Below, in pieces: positions 22,876 to 35,388 of a DNA stretch of 64,000 nucleotides (positions are counted from its first letter, which is position 1; each line of letters begins with the position of its first letter). Source of the DNA: Typhlomys cinereus (taxonomy: Eukaryota; Chordata; Mammalia; Rodentia; Platacanthomyidae); contig JALPQD010000044.1 in NCBI GenBank assembly GCA_023101885.1, forward strand, positions 1,116,001 through 1,180,000. Direction: 5' to 3'. A model generated the notes under the pieces. It was given only the letters and a program-made list of their open reading frames with translations, was not told the DNA's origin and made no database searches. The position numbers were made by a program, and so were the translations under genes.

Positions 22876-25610
22876 TATATATAAAATGACAAGGTTATAA
22901 AGAAACAGACTTTATTTGTTTTGCAGTTGGGAACTCTTGAAATATGTTTGTCTATTCAAAGATGTCACAAGACTTATAAAGAAGAGCTATGACAAAACTA
23001 TGGTGCAATGGTTCTGACTTCAGAGATAAACATTCATCTAAAAAGGCTTCACATTTGAATTATTCAGACAGTACATATAGGCTGGGGAAAAGGAGGTATA
23101 GATTTGGGAATAAAAAAAAATAATACTTTCAGGTTCTCATATAAAGCAAATGAGAACGGATAAAAGCAATGGTAAAGATAAAAGAAAGAAAGTGGTTAGA
23201 AAACCTAGAATATCAAGTCACTGAAGAGGAAATAAGTTCATTTTTTTCCCCTTGGGGTTGTGTAAAGTGGAGACCTAGGAGTGACAGGAGAGTAAGAAAG
23301 ATCAGGGATGCCTCCCTTGTAGGCTTGAAGGACATCTCTAGAGATACAGATGGACTGGGATAGGAATTTAACTAACTCATGCTTCCAGCTAGCCATGGCA
23401 TTTTCAGTAGCATAAGTCATAGTATCATACAATAGAATATATTCTATATTCTGTATAAAGTTGTGGATGAGACAGGGAAGCTTTAAACTCAAAAACAGAA
23501 ACATCTGTTTATGTGTGAATTAAGCTAAGAAGTAGAAAAGTCAATTAAACTAAATGTTGTGATAGGCCAGGTTCTCTTCTAACCTGTATTCCATGTTCTA
23601 CCTTATATTTTTGAGAATTAGGAGAATGTGAAATAAATATCATTTGAAGTCCAACTTATAATATTTGTTTCATATTCATTATTTTTGTGATATTTAATGT
23701 GAATAACAGTCACTGGGTTGATATTTGCCATGGTACATCAATGAGTATTTAATGGAAATTTCTCAGCACATCACTGTGTGTCAAAACTCATGGATATATG
23801 CTAATGAAGAATATTAATGATTCAATTGTGACTTCAAAAAACAGCAAAGCCATGAGCAATGAGATAATTTCTCTGAAGCATGAAACTTTAATTTTTTTTA
23901 AAAAAAAGAAAGAAAATGTCACTTCAAACTGCTCTCAAATTTTCAATGTGTAATACAATTTCTTTTTAAAAAGTTACCCCAGGAAAAATAAATGATCAGA
24001 GGACATCTCTCTTACTTGCTCCAAATCAGCTGTCTCCCACTTCTCAGGTAAGTGTTGAGCAAAGCATCATAAAAGAGATGGATTTTTATGACAGGAGTGG
24101 TTCTCTGAGCACATTGCAGGAAAATCAGTAGAATCATGTAGGGCAACACAAAAGGCAATGTTTCCTCTTTACAACTAGTTACCTTACCATAATCAAAAGA
24201 CAGGGTAAAAATCTCAGGCTGATATTGTTAGGCACAGAGAACTTCATAAAATACCATTCTGTGAAAACCTTGAATTTCAGATCTCTGAAATCACGTTATA
24301 AATAATTTTTCCTTCTGTTCCTGCTTCAACTGTGTCTTACAGGAGACTGCATATACTTATAAAATAAACATAGTGATGACCTCAGCCACAGCCAAGAATG
24401 AAATCCAAAGTCCAGGACATCTGTAGAATCTTCTACATTGTTTAAAAAGATGTGCTTGTCTAAACAGCTCTCAAAAGAGCTGGGTAAAAACCAAGAGGAA
24501 AATATACCAGTTAGCACATTGATTTAATTCTGTTAACGAGGAATTTTGTAACATAACTAGCAACACAATGAAATCAATAATGTATCAGAGCTTATTTGCG
24601 GAACTGATTTGAAAGGCTTAAGTAAACCTGCTCTTGTAGGGCTATATTTTATGAAGAATGACATAGCTCTCATCCATGTGAGAGCTTAATTTTCTTAATG
24701 TTTTTGAAATTGCAAAGATCTTTGTATACCAATAATCTTTATTTTCCTTCACTTAATCTTCAGAATACATTTTATGAAATCTGATTAAATCATTTCTTTA
24801 CTTGGAAGCATTGCTATCAGGGGAAATATGTAGGTTTTATTTTTCTTCTTAGAACTTTTAAAGAATTTATTTCATGTACCATTCTTTCTCCCTCAGTCAC
24901 ATATCTTCCTACTTTGTAATTTGTATTCTAAAATATATTACTTTCCTTTTGGTTATGTGAACCAGCCATAATTGCTTTTGCTTTGTGTATCTGCTTTACC
25001 CATATGATAACTCTTCCTGTAATAAAGCACTCATCTGATTTTAGCTTGTCTCCTTTTATTTAATTTTACATACTTTGCAGGCCTCCTACCTCCTGAAGGC
25101 AGGGAAAATCTTGGTTTATTTCATACCCTATCTCTAAATCAACAGTGTCTGTTACACAGTAGACCTCACATAGTAGATCTGTTTCAGTTATTACCAACCT
25201 TGTCTCTCCTTGTTTCTCCTTAGAATCTAAATGAAATAAAAAATTATTCACGTTATTTCTTCTCATTTCTATAGCAGAAAAGGCTAAATAGATTATTCAT
25301 GGGAGACAGGGCTTACTTCATGTCTGGAAATCATTCTAATGAAAGAAAATGCATCTTAGGGGGGTCATCACTAGATAACTGAGGGAAAACACAATCTTGT
25401 GAGGCAGCATTAGACATCTAAAGTAAGTCAAAGAATAGTTAGGTGACAGACTAGACAGCAAACCTACTTTGATGCCTTTTTCCCCCCAAATATAGAAGAA
25501 TAATCACTCAGAGCAACAGAAACTGAGTAAAAAATCCAACATCACGTAGTCTACTAAACATCAGAATATATACATTTGTCTTTTTCTTAAAAATATATAC
25601 CATCCACATT
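22876..25610. other. 2.7 kb of unassigned DNA
   Basis: No interspersed repeat, CpG cluster or coding signal was recognised. The longest frame is 88 codons (23238-23504, -). This is one of the least repetitive stretches and a reasonable place to look for conserved non-coding elements. Confidence 0.4.
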
Positions 25611-25620
25611 AAAAAGGCAG

Positions 25621-25849
25621 AACCCAGAGGAGAGACTGGCTTGCACATTAAAGGATTCTCTGGGTATTGGGGGGGGGCACTGAGGGATGGGGAGGGAGGG
25701 GTGAGGGGAGGGGGAGCAGGGGGGTTGGGGGGGAGGAGGAGGGAAGGAGGGAACCAGTGTACCTACTAAGTTTGTATGAGCGGAAATAATAATAAAAAAT
25801 GTTTTAAAAAAAGACGGAAATTTCGCACCAAACACACACACACACACAC
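25621..25849 (+). mobile_element. L1 3' end, subfamily A, 5'-truncated, with extra 3' sequence
   Basis: AACCCAGAGGAGAGACTGGC starts it and the subfamily A mark GGATTCTCTGGGTATTGG follows. A G-rich tract (25670-25750) and TTTGTATGAGCGGAAATAAT lead to an A-tail near 25806-25812. About 37 bp ending in a (CA)n run separates that tail from the repeated target AAAAGGCAG (25612-25620 and 25850-25858). Confidence 0.85.
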
Positions 25850-25868
25850 AAAAGGCAGATAAAGTTTT

Positions 25869-26137
25869 TTTTTATTTCCACTCATATAAACTTAACAGGT
25901 ACACCGGTCCCCCCCTCCCTCCAACCCCCTATCCCCCTGTGGCCCATTCTCTCCCTCTCCCCTCCCCATTCCCCAGTGCCTCCCCCTCCCATCCTTGGAG
26001 CATCCTTTAATGTGCATGCCAAACTCTTCTCTGGGTCCTCCTCTCCGATGAGATGCAAGGACCGAGTGGCATTTCCCAGAACCCTTTCCTGTGTTCCCGT
26101 TAAGCATAGGAACATTACTGTGGCTGTCAATCCTTTA
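25869..26137 (-). mobile_element. L1 3' end, subfamily B, 5'-truncated
   Basis: Read on the minus strand it runs from GTAATGTTCCTATGCTTAAC to TTAAGTTTATATGAGTGGAA and a T-run that is its A-tail. A perfect 19-bp duplication AAAAGGCAGATAAAGTTTT flanks it (25850-25868 and 26138-26156). Frames of 71-114 codons here are L1 3' UTR read-through. Confidence 0.92.
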
Positions 26138-26156
26138 AAAAGGCAGATAAAGTTTT

Positions 26157-26317
26157 GCCACTTGAATTTTATGCAAATTATAAAACAAACAAGAACAATT
26201 TTCACAGAAACATTTTGCAATCTCAATGATGAGTGAAATATTTTTATATATAAAGTAAAAAAATTTCATGTAGAATACCAAATTACATCTTATCATGGTG
26301 AAGGAATAACTCTTCTC
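26157..26317. other. Unassigned DNA
   Basis: Short AT-rich gap. Confidence 0.3.
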
Positions 26318-26640
26318 TGTTGCTTTGAGACAAGACTTAAACTCAAGTAACTTAAAGGGAGAAAAGGAGATTTATTTATCTCCAGAGGGGAGATATGTCC
26401 ATTATGGCAGAAAAGGCATGGCTGATGACAGAAGTTGGAGAAGGCTTAGCTCACTATAGACATCATGAAGGCTGAGAGCTGCTGCAAGTTCAAGAGCAGA
26501 TTCACTAACTAAAGCAGGGCAGGGTTAACTAACCTCCAGGCTCACCCCTGTGACTGCTTTCCTCCAGCAAGGCCCTGCCTCTTAAAGGTGCCATGACCTT
26601 CCCAAACAACTAAAGATCCAAATATATTCAAACCATGACA
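26318..26640 (-). mobile_element. 3' LTR of a MaLR element
   Basis: On the minus strand it starts TGTCATGGTTTGAATATAT at 26640. It has AATAAATCTCC-type signals near its end and closes in GTCTCAAAGCAACA at 26318. The sequence just upstream in element orientation, GTCAGGGGTGGAA, is a polypurine tract of the kind that primes plus-strand synthesis. It is about 80% like the partner LTR by eye. Confidence 0.85.
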
Positions 26641-28117
26641 TTCCACCCCTGACTTCCACAGACTCATTTCCATCTCATTAAGCAAACCATACTCAGTTCA
26701 ACTTTAAAAGTCTCATAAACACATCAGTAGTCTAAGACAGTCCAAAAGTCCAAAGTCCAAGCCTCCTGGAAAATCAAAAGATGTTACCCACTTCCAATAT
26801 GTACAATGGTACAGAATAAATATTCCTATTCCAAAAAGGATAAATTAGGACATACCCAGAAAAAAAAATTGGTCCATAACAAGGCCAAAACCCAGCAGGA
26901 CTAACTCCAAATCCTGAAATTCCATGTCCAGCAGATGAATCTCTCTTAGAAATCATCTATGTTCTAAAGGGCTTTGTTTCTATTTCTCAGTGCAGGTGTC
27001 CAAATAACTCATCGTCTCTTGGGCTGGCTCCTCCCAGGGTAAACAGCTCTCCTAGGCAGATATCCCACATTGGCTCTGGCATCTCTAAATATCTTCTTCA
27101 CTTCTCAAAGAAAAAACTGACTGCCTTTCTCACCCCTCTAAACTGCAGGCTTCCTGCCACATACTGACTGCCACCATTGTCTGAAACCTTGGAGCAGCAA
27201 TACATGACCTCCTTCCTCTTGAATCTTTGATGCCTCTAAAACCAGGACCAAATGGACAACTTGGCCAAGTTCTCCTATAATTTTCAGGTGGAGACTGACC
27301 CCCTTTAATCACAGCTAATTCAACTTATTTTCTGTGTTGGTGCTATGCAAGAAGAACAGACCTTTCTTTTGAAAATCCAACCTTCAGCTCTTCCCTTCCA
27401 AAAGAATTTACATTCTTATGGGTGGAGGCTTTTCTTGAAGATCTTGCCCTCAGGGTACAATCTATTATTCAAATTGAGAGCAGACTTTGATTCACTATAA
27501 CACTTATTTCTATAACAATAGCCACCATTTTGCTGTCTGTAATCTTTGTGTTCAACTCGTTTGCCATTGCATGTTTCCTCAACAAACCTCACAGTTTTTA
27601 CTTCTTTTTGCCTGGTTTCTTACTCTTTTTCATCATAACTCTGAACAAGAACACTAAAAAGCAGCCATGTCACATTGTTAAGGCTGTATTGCCTTGAAAC
27701 TTCTGCCAAGCACTCAAATTTGACTTGAGGGAAACTTTAAGGATGAGGGTAAAACTTAATGAAACGCTCTGCCAATGCATCACTCCATTTGTCCCTTGTT
27801 CAATTTCATACACAGTTTCTATTTCCCTCTGGACCATCACAAACTGGGCGTCCACTGTCCACATCTCTAATAGCGTCAGTGTCTTTCAAGATCTCACTAG
27901 AATGGCCCTTTCAGCCCTATCTCCAAGATACAAAGACTTTCTAAAAGAAAAGTCCAGAGGTTATTCATATTTCTCCCAATAAGTCTTTCCAAAGACTTAC
28001 AAGCTACATCACAGTGATGGCATACTTCTGGGGACCAAATTTTCTCAGCTTCATATTTTACTTTTTGGTACCAGGTTCACAGTCTCACAGCAATGCCCCA
28101 TTCCTGGTACCAATTTC
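26641..28117 (-). mobile_element. MaLR internal region (non-coding)
   Basis: Next to the right LTR the minus strand reads GAAATTGGTACCAGGAATGG then GGCATTGCTGTGA, the conserved start of MaLR internal sequence, including the primer-binding region. The interior has no gag- or pol-like open frame, as is usual for these non-autonomous elements. Frames of 60-86 codons inside have no support. Confidence 0.8.
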
Positions 28118-28452
28118 TGTAGCAGTGAGATAAGTTTCACACTCAAACATCTTAAAGGGAGAAAAGGAAATTTATTCAGCTTACACTTCCAGAGGGGAGA
28201 TACAGTCTTTCATTACAGGAATGTTATGACTGGTGGCAGAAACTGGAGGAGTCCTTAGGTCACATCCATCCAGAAGACTGAAAGCTGCAAGTCTGCCAGG
28301 TGCAAAAGCAGACCTCTCCCTGAAGTAGGGAAGGATCAATTCAGCTCTTGGCCCACCCCTTTAACTGCCTTCTTCCCACAAAGCCCCACATGCTAAAAGT
28401 GCTATCACCTTCCCAAACATATGAGTCAGGAGGCACATTTCAAACCATGACA
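28118..28452 (-). mobile_element. 5' LTR of the MaLR element
   Basis: It starts TGTCATGGTTTGAAATGTG at 28452, carries GCTGAATAAATTTCC near the end, and closes ...CTGCTACA at 28118. Together with 26318-26640 it makes a two-LTR element of about 2.1 kb. No 5-bp target duplication is preserved (TTCTC left, GATAC right). Confidence 0.85.
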
Positions 28453-29561
28453 GATACAGAGGACAAAAGGGAGAGCACAAAAAAAAAAATCCTCCTAGGA
28501 ATGAAGAGAGGAGAAAGCTTATTAAACTCAGTTGGAATGTGGTAAAGAAAACTTTAGGAAATAAGCATGGTGGGAGAGAAATGGAGATGAAAAGAAGAGA
28601 GTAGCTGAAAAAGATTCATCAATAAAGAAAAATGAAAAAAAGAAATATTTTAATCACTATCTAATAGATAAAGTAATACTAAAGCAGCTAAAATTTAAAT
28701 AAGAGAGTTTAAGTAAAATATTCCAATAAGCAAAACACAAAAAGGTACTCTGATAAAAAAGACTATTAACCTTACACACTAGAATTTTGTACAGAAATCA
28801 GAAGTATGATTTAAAAAAAAAACTTCGAAATTTCTACTAAAATTTAAACTAAGCCAGTGACTCTGCAATTTTAATTTTGGGTATATTCCCAGGAAAATGC
28901 ACAACTCATGTTGAGATTGGGCTGGCCCCTGCTCAAATGGACTCTATACTGGGGGAAACAACAGTTTCCAGGCTATGCCTTGCCCTGGGTAACTTCATTT
29001 GACAAACAGCATTTTGTTCAATGTTGAATGCAAATGTGGAGGTAAGAGAACTCTGCAGTTCACTATGTATGAAAACACCACTTCTACCTTAGCACCACCC
29101 AGAAAGCACAGACTGATAAATAGCTTATTCCTACTAGTCAGAATGGACCCGGTGTAAACTTGGCAGATTATATTGGGACCATGTGAGCATATGGGAACAT
29201 TAAAATCATACCAGGAAAACCACATCCAAGAACTTATCAAATACTGTGAACCAAGAAATAATATATTGCCACCCAGACCCTCTAGGAAGAGAGCATTTAA
29301 AACCTCAGTGGCGACAAACCCAAATGAGTGTTTCTGAGACTCATAAATTATTCCCAACTGTCTTGGAGGCTTAGCTCAGCTAGATTCCCACTGCTGATGT
29401 GTTCTATAGATTGTCATTATTCTGCCCAGCTGTCTCTTCTGGACAGATCGTGGACTGATCCTGCCCTCTGACCCCATAGCCTTCAGTTCTCCTCTTCACC
29501 CCCGCCCAACTCTACTCTGTGGCCCTGTGACTTGGCTTTCAAACTACTCCAGAATCTTGTC
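28453..29561. other. Unassigned DNA
   Basis: Includes a 120-codon minus-strand frame (28995-29357) with hydrophobic stretches but no recognised family, splice sites or homologue in the window. I regard it as chance. Confidence 0.4.
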
Positions 29562-29585
29562 AATTTGTGCTGTGCTAAGCACTTT

Positions 29586-29880
29586 TTTTTTAAATTTTTT
29601 TTTATTTATTCAATTGTGCGTGTGTGTGTATGTATGTGTGTGCGTGTGTGTGTGCGTGTGTGTGTGTCTGTGTGTGTGTAGAACCACGGACGAATTCGGA
29701 AACCACCATGGACGCCTCCACTTCCTCCGCCCCGGGATTCACAGGCTCCGCCCTACCAGGGCCAGAAACGCAGGCCGCCCCCGCTTCTGCCTGGCGTCTA
29801 TACATGGGATCTGGGATCCGAATTCAGGACCTTCCGCCTGCAAGGCAGAGGCTTAACCCCTGAGCCACCTCTCCAGCCCC
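29586..29880 (-). mobile_element. Young family Y SINE, full length
   Basis: It starts at 29880 with GGGGCTGGAGAGGTGGCTCA and has the B box GAATTCGGATCC. A GT array (29616-29680) and a T-rich tail read in reverse end it. The target duplication is 24 bp with one mismatch (29562-29585 and 29881-29904). Frames of 67-109 codons inside are read-through. Confidence 0.92.
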
Positions 29881-29904
29881 AATTTGTGGTGTGCTAAGCA
29901 CTTT

Positions 29905-30072
29905 ATTGACTCAACTATCTCCCTGTCTTGCTCTTGATTCCTAATCTAATCCTAGGCCACATCCAAGGGGCTCTATTTATATCTGCTTCAGCTATCAATG
30001 CCTGCCTCCGAATAAGGCCTCTTTGAAATCCATTGCAGCCTCTTCAGCCTTTCAGTGGTCTTTCTGAGAGTT

Positions 30073-30074
<2 letters not shown>
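29905..30074. other. Unassigned DNA
   Basis: Short C/T-rich gap. Confidence 0.3.

Positions 30075-30132
<58 letters not shown>
30075..30132. repeat. Standalone (GT)n microsatellite
   Basis: About 28 GT units with no SINE body on either side, unlike most CA/GT arrays in this window. Confidence 0.95.
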
Positions 30133-30133
<1 letters not shown>

Positions 30134-30504
30134 ATGACTGTCTAAAGAGTGATCTGAGAGTTCATATCAGTAATTAAGACTGGAAAAAACTAATCTACAC
30201 TTGCCAATGGCTAGTGCAACTTATAATTTATTGGTGTTCAATAAATTCTGAAATTGTGAAAGACACAAATATATCTGTTTCTGACAAATTGTACTAATAA
30301 TGAACATTGTTTTACAAAAGACATATACAACAATGAGTTATCACAGAGCTATTTATAATAACTCAGATCGTCAACTACAGAAAAAATTATGGAGTGTTCA
30401 TATAATGAAATGCTATAGATGATAAAAGTAGCCATTGCTACTTGTAGCAAAATTGTCTCCAAGAAAAATGTTGAACCAAGAATCTGTTTAAAAGAGCAAA
30501 AAAA
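30133..30504. other. Unassigned AT-rich DNA
   Basis: TATTTATAATAACTCAGATC and AATGAAATGCTATAG near 30350-30420 faintly recall a very old L1 ORF2 end; not firm. Confidence 0.3.
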
Positions 30505-30788
30505 CTATAGGTCTGGACAGATGACTCAGAGGTTAAGATTCTGCCATGCAAGTAGAAGATCCTGAGTTTGGATCCAAGGTCCCATTTAAAAATACCAGTA
30601 GGAAAAGGCAGTAACTTGCATTTCAGACTCTAGTGAACAGAGCTGGGAAAATCACAGCACAAAGAGAAAAGGATGTAAAAATTCAGGATGATTCCCAAAG
30701 TTACCCTTGGTCCTTTTCAGGGACACACAGTACCCTCTGATATACACACATGGGTGCATGCGTGCACACACCCACCCACCCACACACA

Positions 30789-30842
<54 letters not shown>

Positions 30843-30865
30843 AAATAAATAAATAAATAAAGTTA
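30505..30865 (+). mobile_element. Family X SINE with long CA array
   Basis: GACAGATGACTCAGAGGTTA starts it, GAGTTTGGATCC is the B box, a CA array fills 30780-30838, and the tail is AAATAAATAAATAAATAAAG. Confidence 0.8.
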
Positions 30866-30949
30866 AAAAATTGTTTGCTTCCTGGTTCTGTTCTTATAAA
30901 TGTTAAGAATTATGCAAAACATCCCACTGTTCTAGAAATCAAGAGTAAA

Positions 30950-31365
30950 GCATTAGTAAAATAGCTCAGTCAGTAAAGTAACACAGTGGGAAGACTTGAC
31001 TTCAATCCCCAGAACCCATGCTAAAACAAAAGGAAGATGTTGTAGTATATATATATATATATATACTTGTAATCCCAGCACTGGTGAACTGGAGACCGGG
31101 GGGGGGGGGTGGATTTCTGAGTTTGGTTAATCTTGATTAACCTCTTCAACATACTGCAGACCATTGAGAGAGAGAGAGATAGAGAAAGAGAAAGAGGAGA
31201 CAGACCCTGTTTCTAAAAACCAAGGTGGAGAGTGCCTGAAGACAGGCATTTACCCTCCATTACTCTCTGGCCTCCACACTCAAATGTGATTGAATCTGCA
31301 TACATACAAGCATTCCACACTCGTGAATACACACATACATGCATATACATATCAAAATAAAAGAA
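30950..31365 (+). mobile_element. B4-like SINE with internal TA and poly-G tracts
   Basis: AGTAAAATAGCTCAGTCAG starts it. A (TA)n run at 31048-31067 and TTGTAATCCCAGCACTGG lead to a G run near 31099-31110, a GA-rich expansion at 31166-31200, and a CTCTGGCCTCCACACTCAA tail. Confidence 0.65.
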
Positions 31366-31774
31366 ATCAGGATTAATTAATTACATTTGAAGAAGGACAA
31401 AGTGGTAATGATTGGGAGAAGGTCAGAGTGGTGTCCTTTATCATGAACTATGTTGATTTCATAAATTTGTATAACTTACGAAGTCAAATATTTCAATCCT
31501 CTTTCCTTTATTTCTGTTATTCTTTAATTTAGATGATGCTTTAAAGGAATCTACTTATACATTAATTTTTAGAAATAGATGTCTTTGTTTCATCACCATT
31601 CAACTTGCACATAAGCCCAAATTTCAAACTTTTCATTATCCCAGAGAAACTTGCCATGCTCTAGCTGAGTAATCTGGTCATTAATATTAATAGTTTTTCC
31701 TTATCAAAAGTAGAATGATCTCTGAAACAATATATATAGACCAAAATCAATCCATTAGTCGTTTGAAATAAATT

Positions 31775-32010
31775 CAAAGAACCAGTGAATAGCTCATAGA
31801 TTAAGGAACCTGTTTGTAAACTTGGTAACCTAAGATTCAACTCTAGAAGACATCTGGTAGAAGGAGAGAACCAACATCTGAAAATTGTCTTCTTTTCTGA
31901 TATCTTCCACAGCACACAAGCAACTACTTATTATCATCATCATCATCACCATCATTATTATCTCTTTTAGTTCCCATTTCTCTTCTCCCTTTCTCTCTCA
32001 AATAAATAAA
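31775..32010 (+). mobile_element. B2/B3-like SINE with pyrimidine-rich tail
   Basis: AGAACCAGTGAATAGCTCAT, then AGAAGGAGAGAACCAACATC, a (CAT)n stretch, TTTCTCTCTCAAATAAATAA. This matches the short SINE type at 57667-57905. Confidence 0.6.
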
Positions 32011-32039
32011 ATGTTATTTTTTTTAAAAAAAATAATGTT

Positions 32040-33465
32040 ATTTGTATTTCATGCATATAAAACATACAGTAGAAAGTTTTATCTGATACAAAATTTTGTC
32101 ATAATGAACAACTTGATTCTCAGGCTGAAGCACTGTAAATACTGTTTGCAATATCTTAGCAGGGACCCTACCCTCTATAAGCATTAAATTTGTATTTTTA
32201 GTAGCCATGACAATTAAATGCTTGCAGATTAGAAACCTTAAGATAGAATTATTGTTTATGGCTTGCAATGTCTGGAAGAAAAATAAGTGCAGGAAAGCAC
32301 AAACTTTTGATGTTTAAGTCAAAATTACAATAATAAATATTTAAGTGATAAATTATAAAGATCTAACTCATCTTTGGGAAACCTCACCATGTAAATCACT
32401 ATAGTGGAAAAACTTCACAGTCTATGAGATACCTATGAATTTAAAACTTTTTGCAAAATTAGAACATTTTGGAAAATTAGAATGACTTAATTCCTTGTGT
32501 TAACACTAAATATGTTTATGAGTATAAACAGATTCTGGTTACTGAGGGCCATGACTCACAGAACACTAAGGCCAGCTAGTCCTATAAGGCCCATATGCAG
32601 AATACTGGGTGATAACAAATGAGCGTTTTTCTTATTTGGCTTGAGGATGTGCTATTGCCTCTAACAAATGTTCTTCAATGCTCCTCAATGCCTTGATTTA
32701 CAAAATTAGCTACTGCAACTTGCTTTTGGAAGTGTTGAGATGCCAGATACAACAGACTTTGAAATAATGATGTACAGTAAGTGATGCTCATTAATAACTG
32801 AAGAGAGATTACAGAGAAGATATTTGACAAATCAGGTAGAGAGTCAGTCTCATAATTCAACACTCTTCAATTCCAAGCTGGGCAGGTAAAGTGCTCTAGG
32901 TGAATATCCATCATTCACATACTTGTTTCTCCATATTTGTCTTAGTTCCCACACATACCATAAAGAACACACATATTTGACTCCTGTGAGTGTTCCAATA
33001 TGGTACTCAACGACATATCATTCAAACCAAAGAGTAAAGTGGAGTATTCCCTGTTTAACATAGATTATCCAGGAAAATTTATTTTAATTAAGTAAAAAAG
33101 ATAAGGAATAGAACTTTGTACTTCCCATTAAAAATAAAAGAATATATTTTTAAACAACTATACTTATATTATGTCATATACATTTACTTGTGCATGGTAT
33201 GTGTGAGTTGCATGTGTGGGTGTGAGTGTGTTCTATGTGTATTTTTCAGTGTGTGTCTGTGTTGCATGTGTGTGGGCTAAATAATTAATCCATTAAATGA
33301 ATATACAAATTGAAACTCAAAAGTAGATATGTTTATCAGTGAAATGAATTGGTTCTAGGTTACTAGAACTCTTAGTGGATCATCAAAACTATAAATAAGG
33401 TCTTTAGCTTAGACAAGATGTTTGGAGGCAACTAGAAACATAATGCCCAGTGGTGAGATTAGTGG
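32040..33465. other. Unassigned AT-rich DNA
   Basis: No repeat or coding signal recognised; includes a degenerate GT-rich patch near 33190-33280. Confidence 0.4.
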
Positions 33466-33469
33466 GTCC

Positions 33470-33570
33470 TAGTTTAGCTTCTCCACCAAACAATGTCCAA
33501 ATTTAGACAAATAAGTTACTTCTCTTACAAGTAACTCTGTTACCTTATTCATAAATGAAGATAATCATAT
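33470..33570 (+). mobile_element. MIR relic
   Basis: GCTTCTCCACCAAACAATG, AAATAAGTTACTTCTCTTAC and ACCTTATTCATAAATGAAG follow the MIR core order (pre-placental tRNA-derived SINE). Age makes it diverged. Confidence 0.5.
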
Positions 33571-34639
33571 TTTCAGCATAACTTTCAAAATTTTTGCAAA
33601 GATCTATTAATGCTATGTATGTAATGTTAAGAACAGTAATGCAAACTATCAGAGATGGCAAAAAGCTTTCAGCTAAATAGAAAGAAAGGAAATTAACTTT
33701 GTCAATATTCAGTTCCAACACAGCAATATTTATATATCTATGTCATCTATATAATAACATTTCTTTTAACTTATGAAATTTACCTAACGATTCAGCATTT
33801 TAGAATTATTAGATGTCCTAGGCATGGATTTTCACTCCAAAATTCTTCATTAAAATTCTTCATCTACTTGCATAAGTTAATCAAAGCAGAGTACAAAATC
33901 TTGTGAAGACAGGCATGCTTAGTTTTCCCTGATTGGTTTTTAAGGTAAAGTAAAGAACACTTCATTTGGTGAAATCATGAGAACTGGTTCAGTCTTATCT
34001 TTTTATTAAACTCTTCAGAACACAATGGATATATCAAATGTATGAGAGCCACCATGGAACACTGGAAAGAAGATGAATGGCCTCTATTCATGGAGTTTGC
34101 AGTGTACAAATAAAGAACAAAGCAATCAATGGAAGCATAGTACAGTGAGTGTTGTGGCAGGGATACCCAAATGTTATTGTGGAAGTGCAAAGAAAAAAAA
34201 TCTTAAAACCAAAGCACTAAGGAAGAAATTCTAGAGATTGTATGTCAGAGACTTGTGTCAGAGACTACAATGTGTGTATGAAGTTGGGTGGGGTAGGAGG
34301 AATAAGAAAACGTGCATGAAGAAAAATTCAGGCAGTTCAGTGTGACTGGCATAGGGGAAACTGGAGATGGAAGAGATTTGAATGAATAATGAGAAAATAA
34401 ATTTAGAAAACTTAACAGGGACTATTGAACCATGACTTCAAGTACAATAAAAAGCACTCTAAATACCCTTCTATAGGAATTAAAAAGAGAGACTCCCTCA
34501 AATTATTTAAATTCAAGATTCTCAGTATGAGCTTTGCTATAGAAAGACAGTTACAGCTAAAATATGGGAGATGAATTTGTGAAAATGGAGACTATAAAGG
34601 AGGAAACCAAGATTTGGTTTCTGAACATGCCCCCTTTTT
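33571..34639. other. Unassigned AT-rich DNA
   Basis: Nothing recognised. Confidence 0.35.
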
Positions 34640-34745
34640 TCATACAGGAAACAAAATCTTTGAAAGATTAGATAACTTGCTCCATATTACACAGTTAGCA
34701 GTTAGTTGATTTGGGTTTAAATTTCACAGTGCAAAGTTCTGTTCA
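34640..34745 (-). mobile_element. MIR relic
   Basis: AGGAAACAAAATCTTTGAAA, TAGATAACTTGCTCCATATT, ACACAGTTAGCAGTTAGTTG and TTTGGGTTTAAATTTC match the reverse complement of the MIR core. Confidence 0.6.
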
Positions 34746-35388
34746 ACTCTTCATAACTATTCTTTTAAGAAGCAGATTTCCTGCTCATAGAAGAATCTAA
34801 AGTGACATCCTGGATTTCAAAAAGTAGCAATGAAACAGTGCAGGAAAGTGATACATGCTTAAGTCTACATCATTCAAACTGAGTACAGGATTGAGCAATT
34901 ATCCAGTGAATTGAGGACCATCTGGATAATCCTAGCAGAAACAGATTTAGTGTCTGAGTCATTCAGATAAGTAGGGAAACAATGTGACCTGCTCTAGTTG
35001 AGTAACCTGGTCATTAATATCTTCTAGCCTATTCTTTGTCTTGTGGCACTTTTGAAATGGACAATAGAGAGAAGGGAGAAATAAGGTACTGCATATTCAC
35101 TTCAAGAGAAAGCTACATAAAGAATAATATAAGCTTAATAAAAAGACACTGCATTATCTGTGTCCCCAGAAGACATTTGCCATATGAGTATGCAAAAGTT
35201 GTATACAAGCTAAATCCAAAGGAGGAAATTTCAGCAACATGACCCTCTTGTGTGAGTTTTTGTTTTTAATCCTGTTAAGTGATAAGTTCTCTGAGCTTTA
35301 AAGCTATAAGAAGCAGCAGATCAAATAGATTCATAAACAATGGCAAAGTTATCTATTTCTGTAGGATGAAAATATTTTTTAAAAGGTA
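34746..35388. other. Unassigned DNA
   Basis: A 68-codon frame (35036-35242, +) is lysine-rich but not recognisable. Confidence 0.35.

Noticed and set aside
28995..29357. 120-codon minus frame with hydrophobic segments
   Set aside because: No recognisable family, no splice or promoter context; length is compatible with chance in 64 kb.
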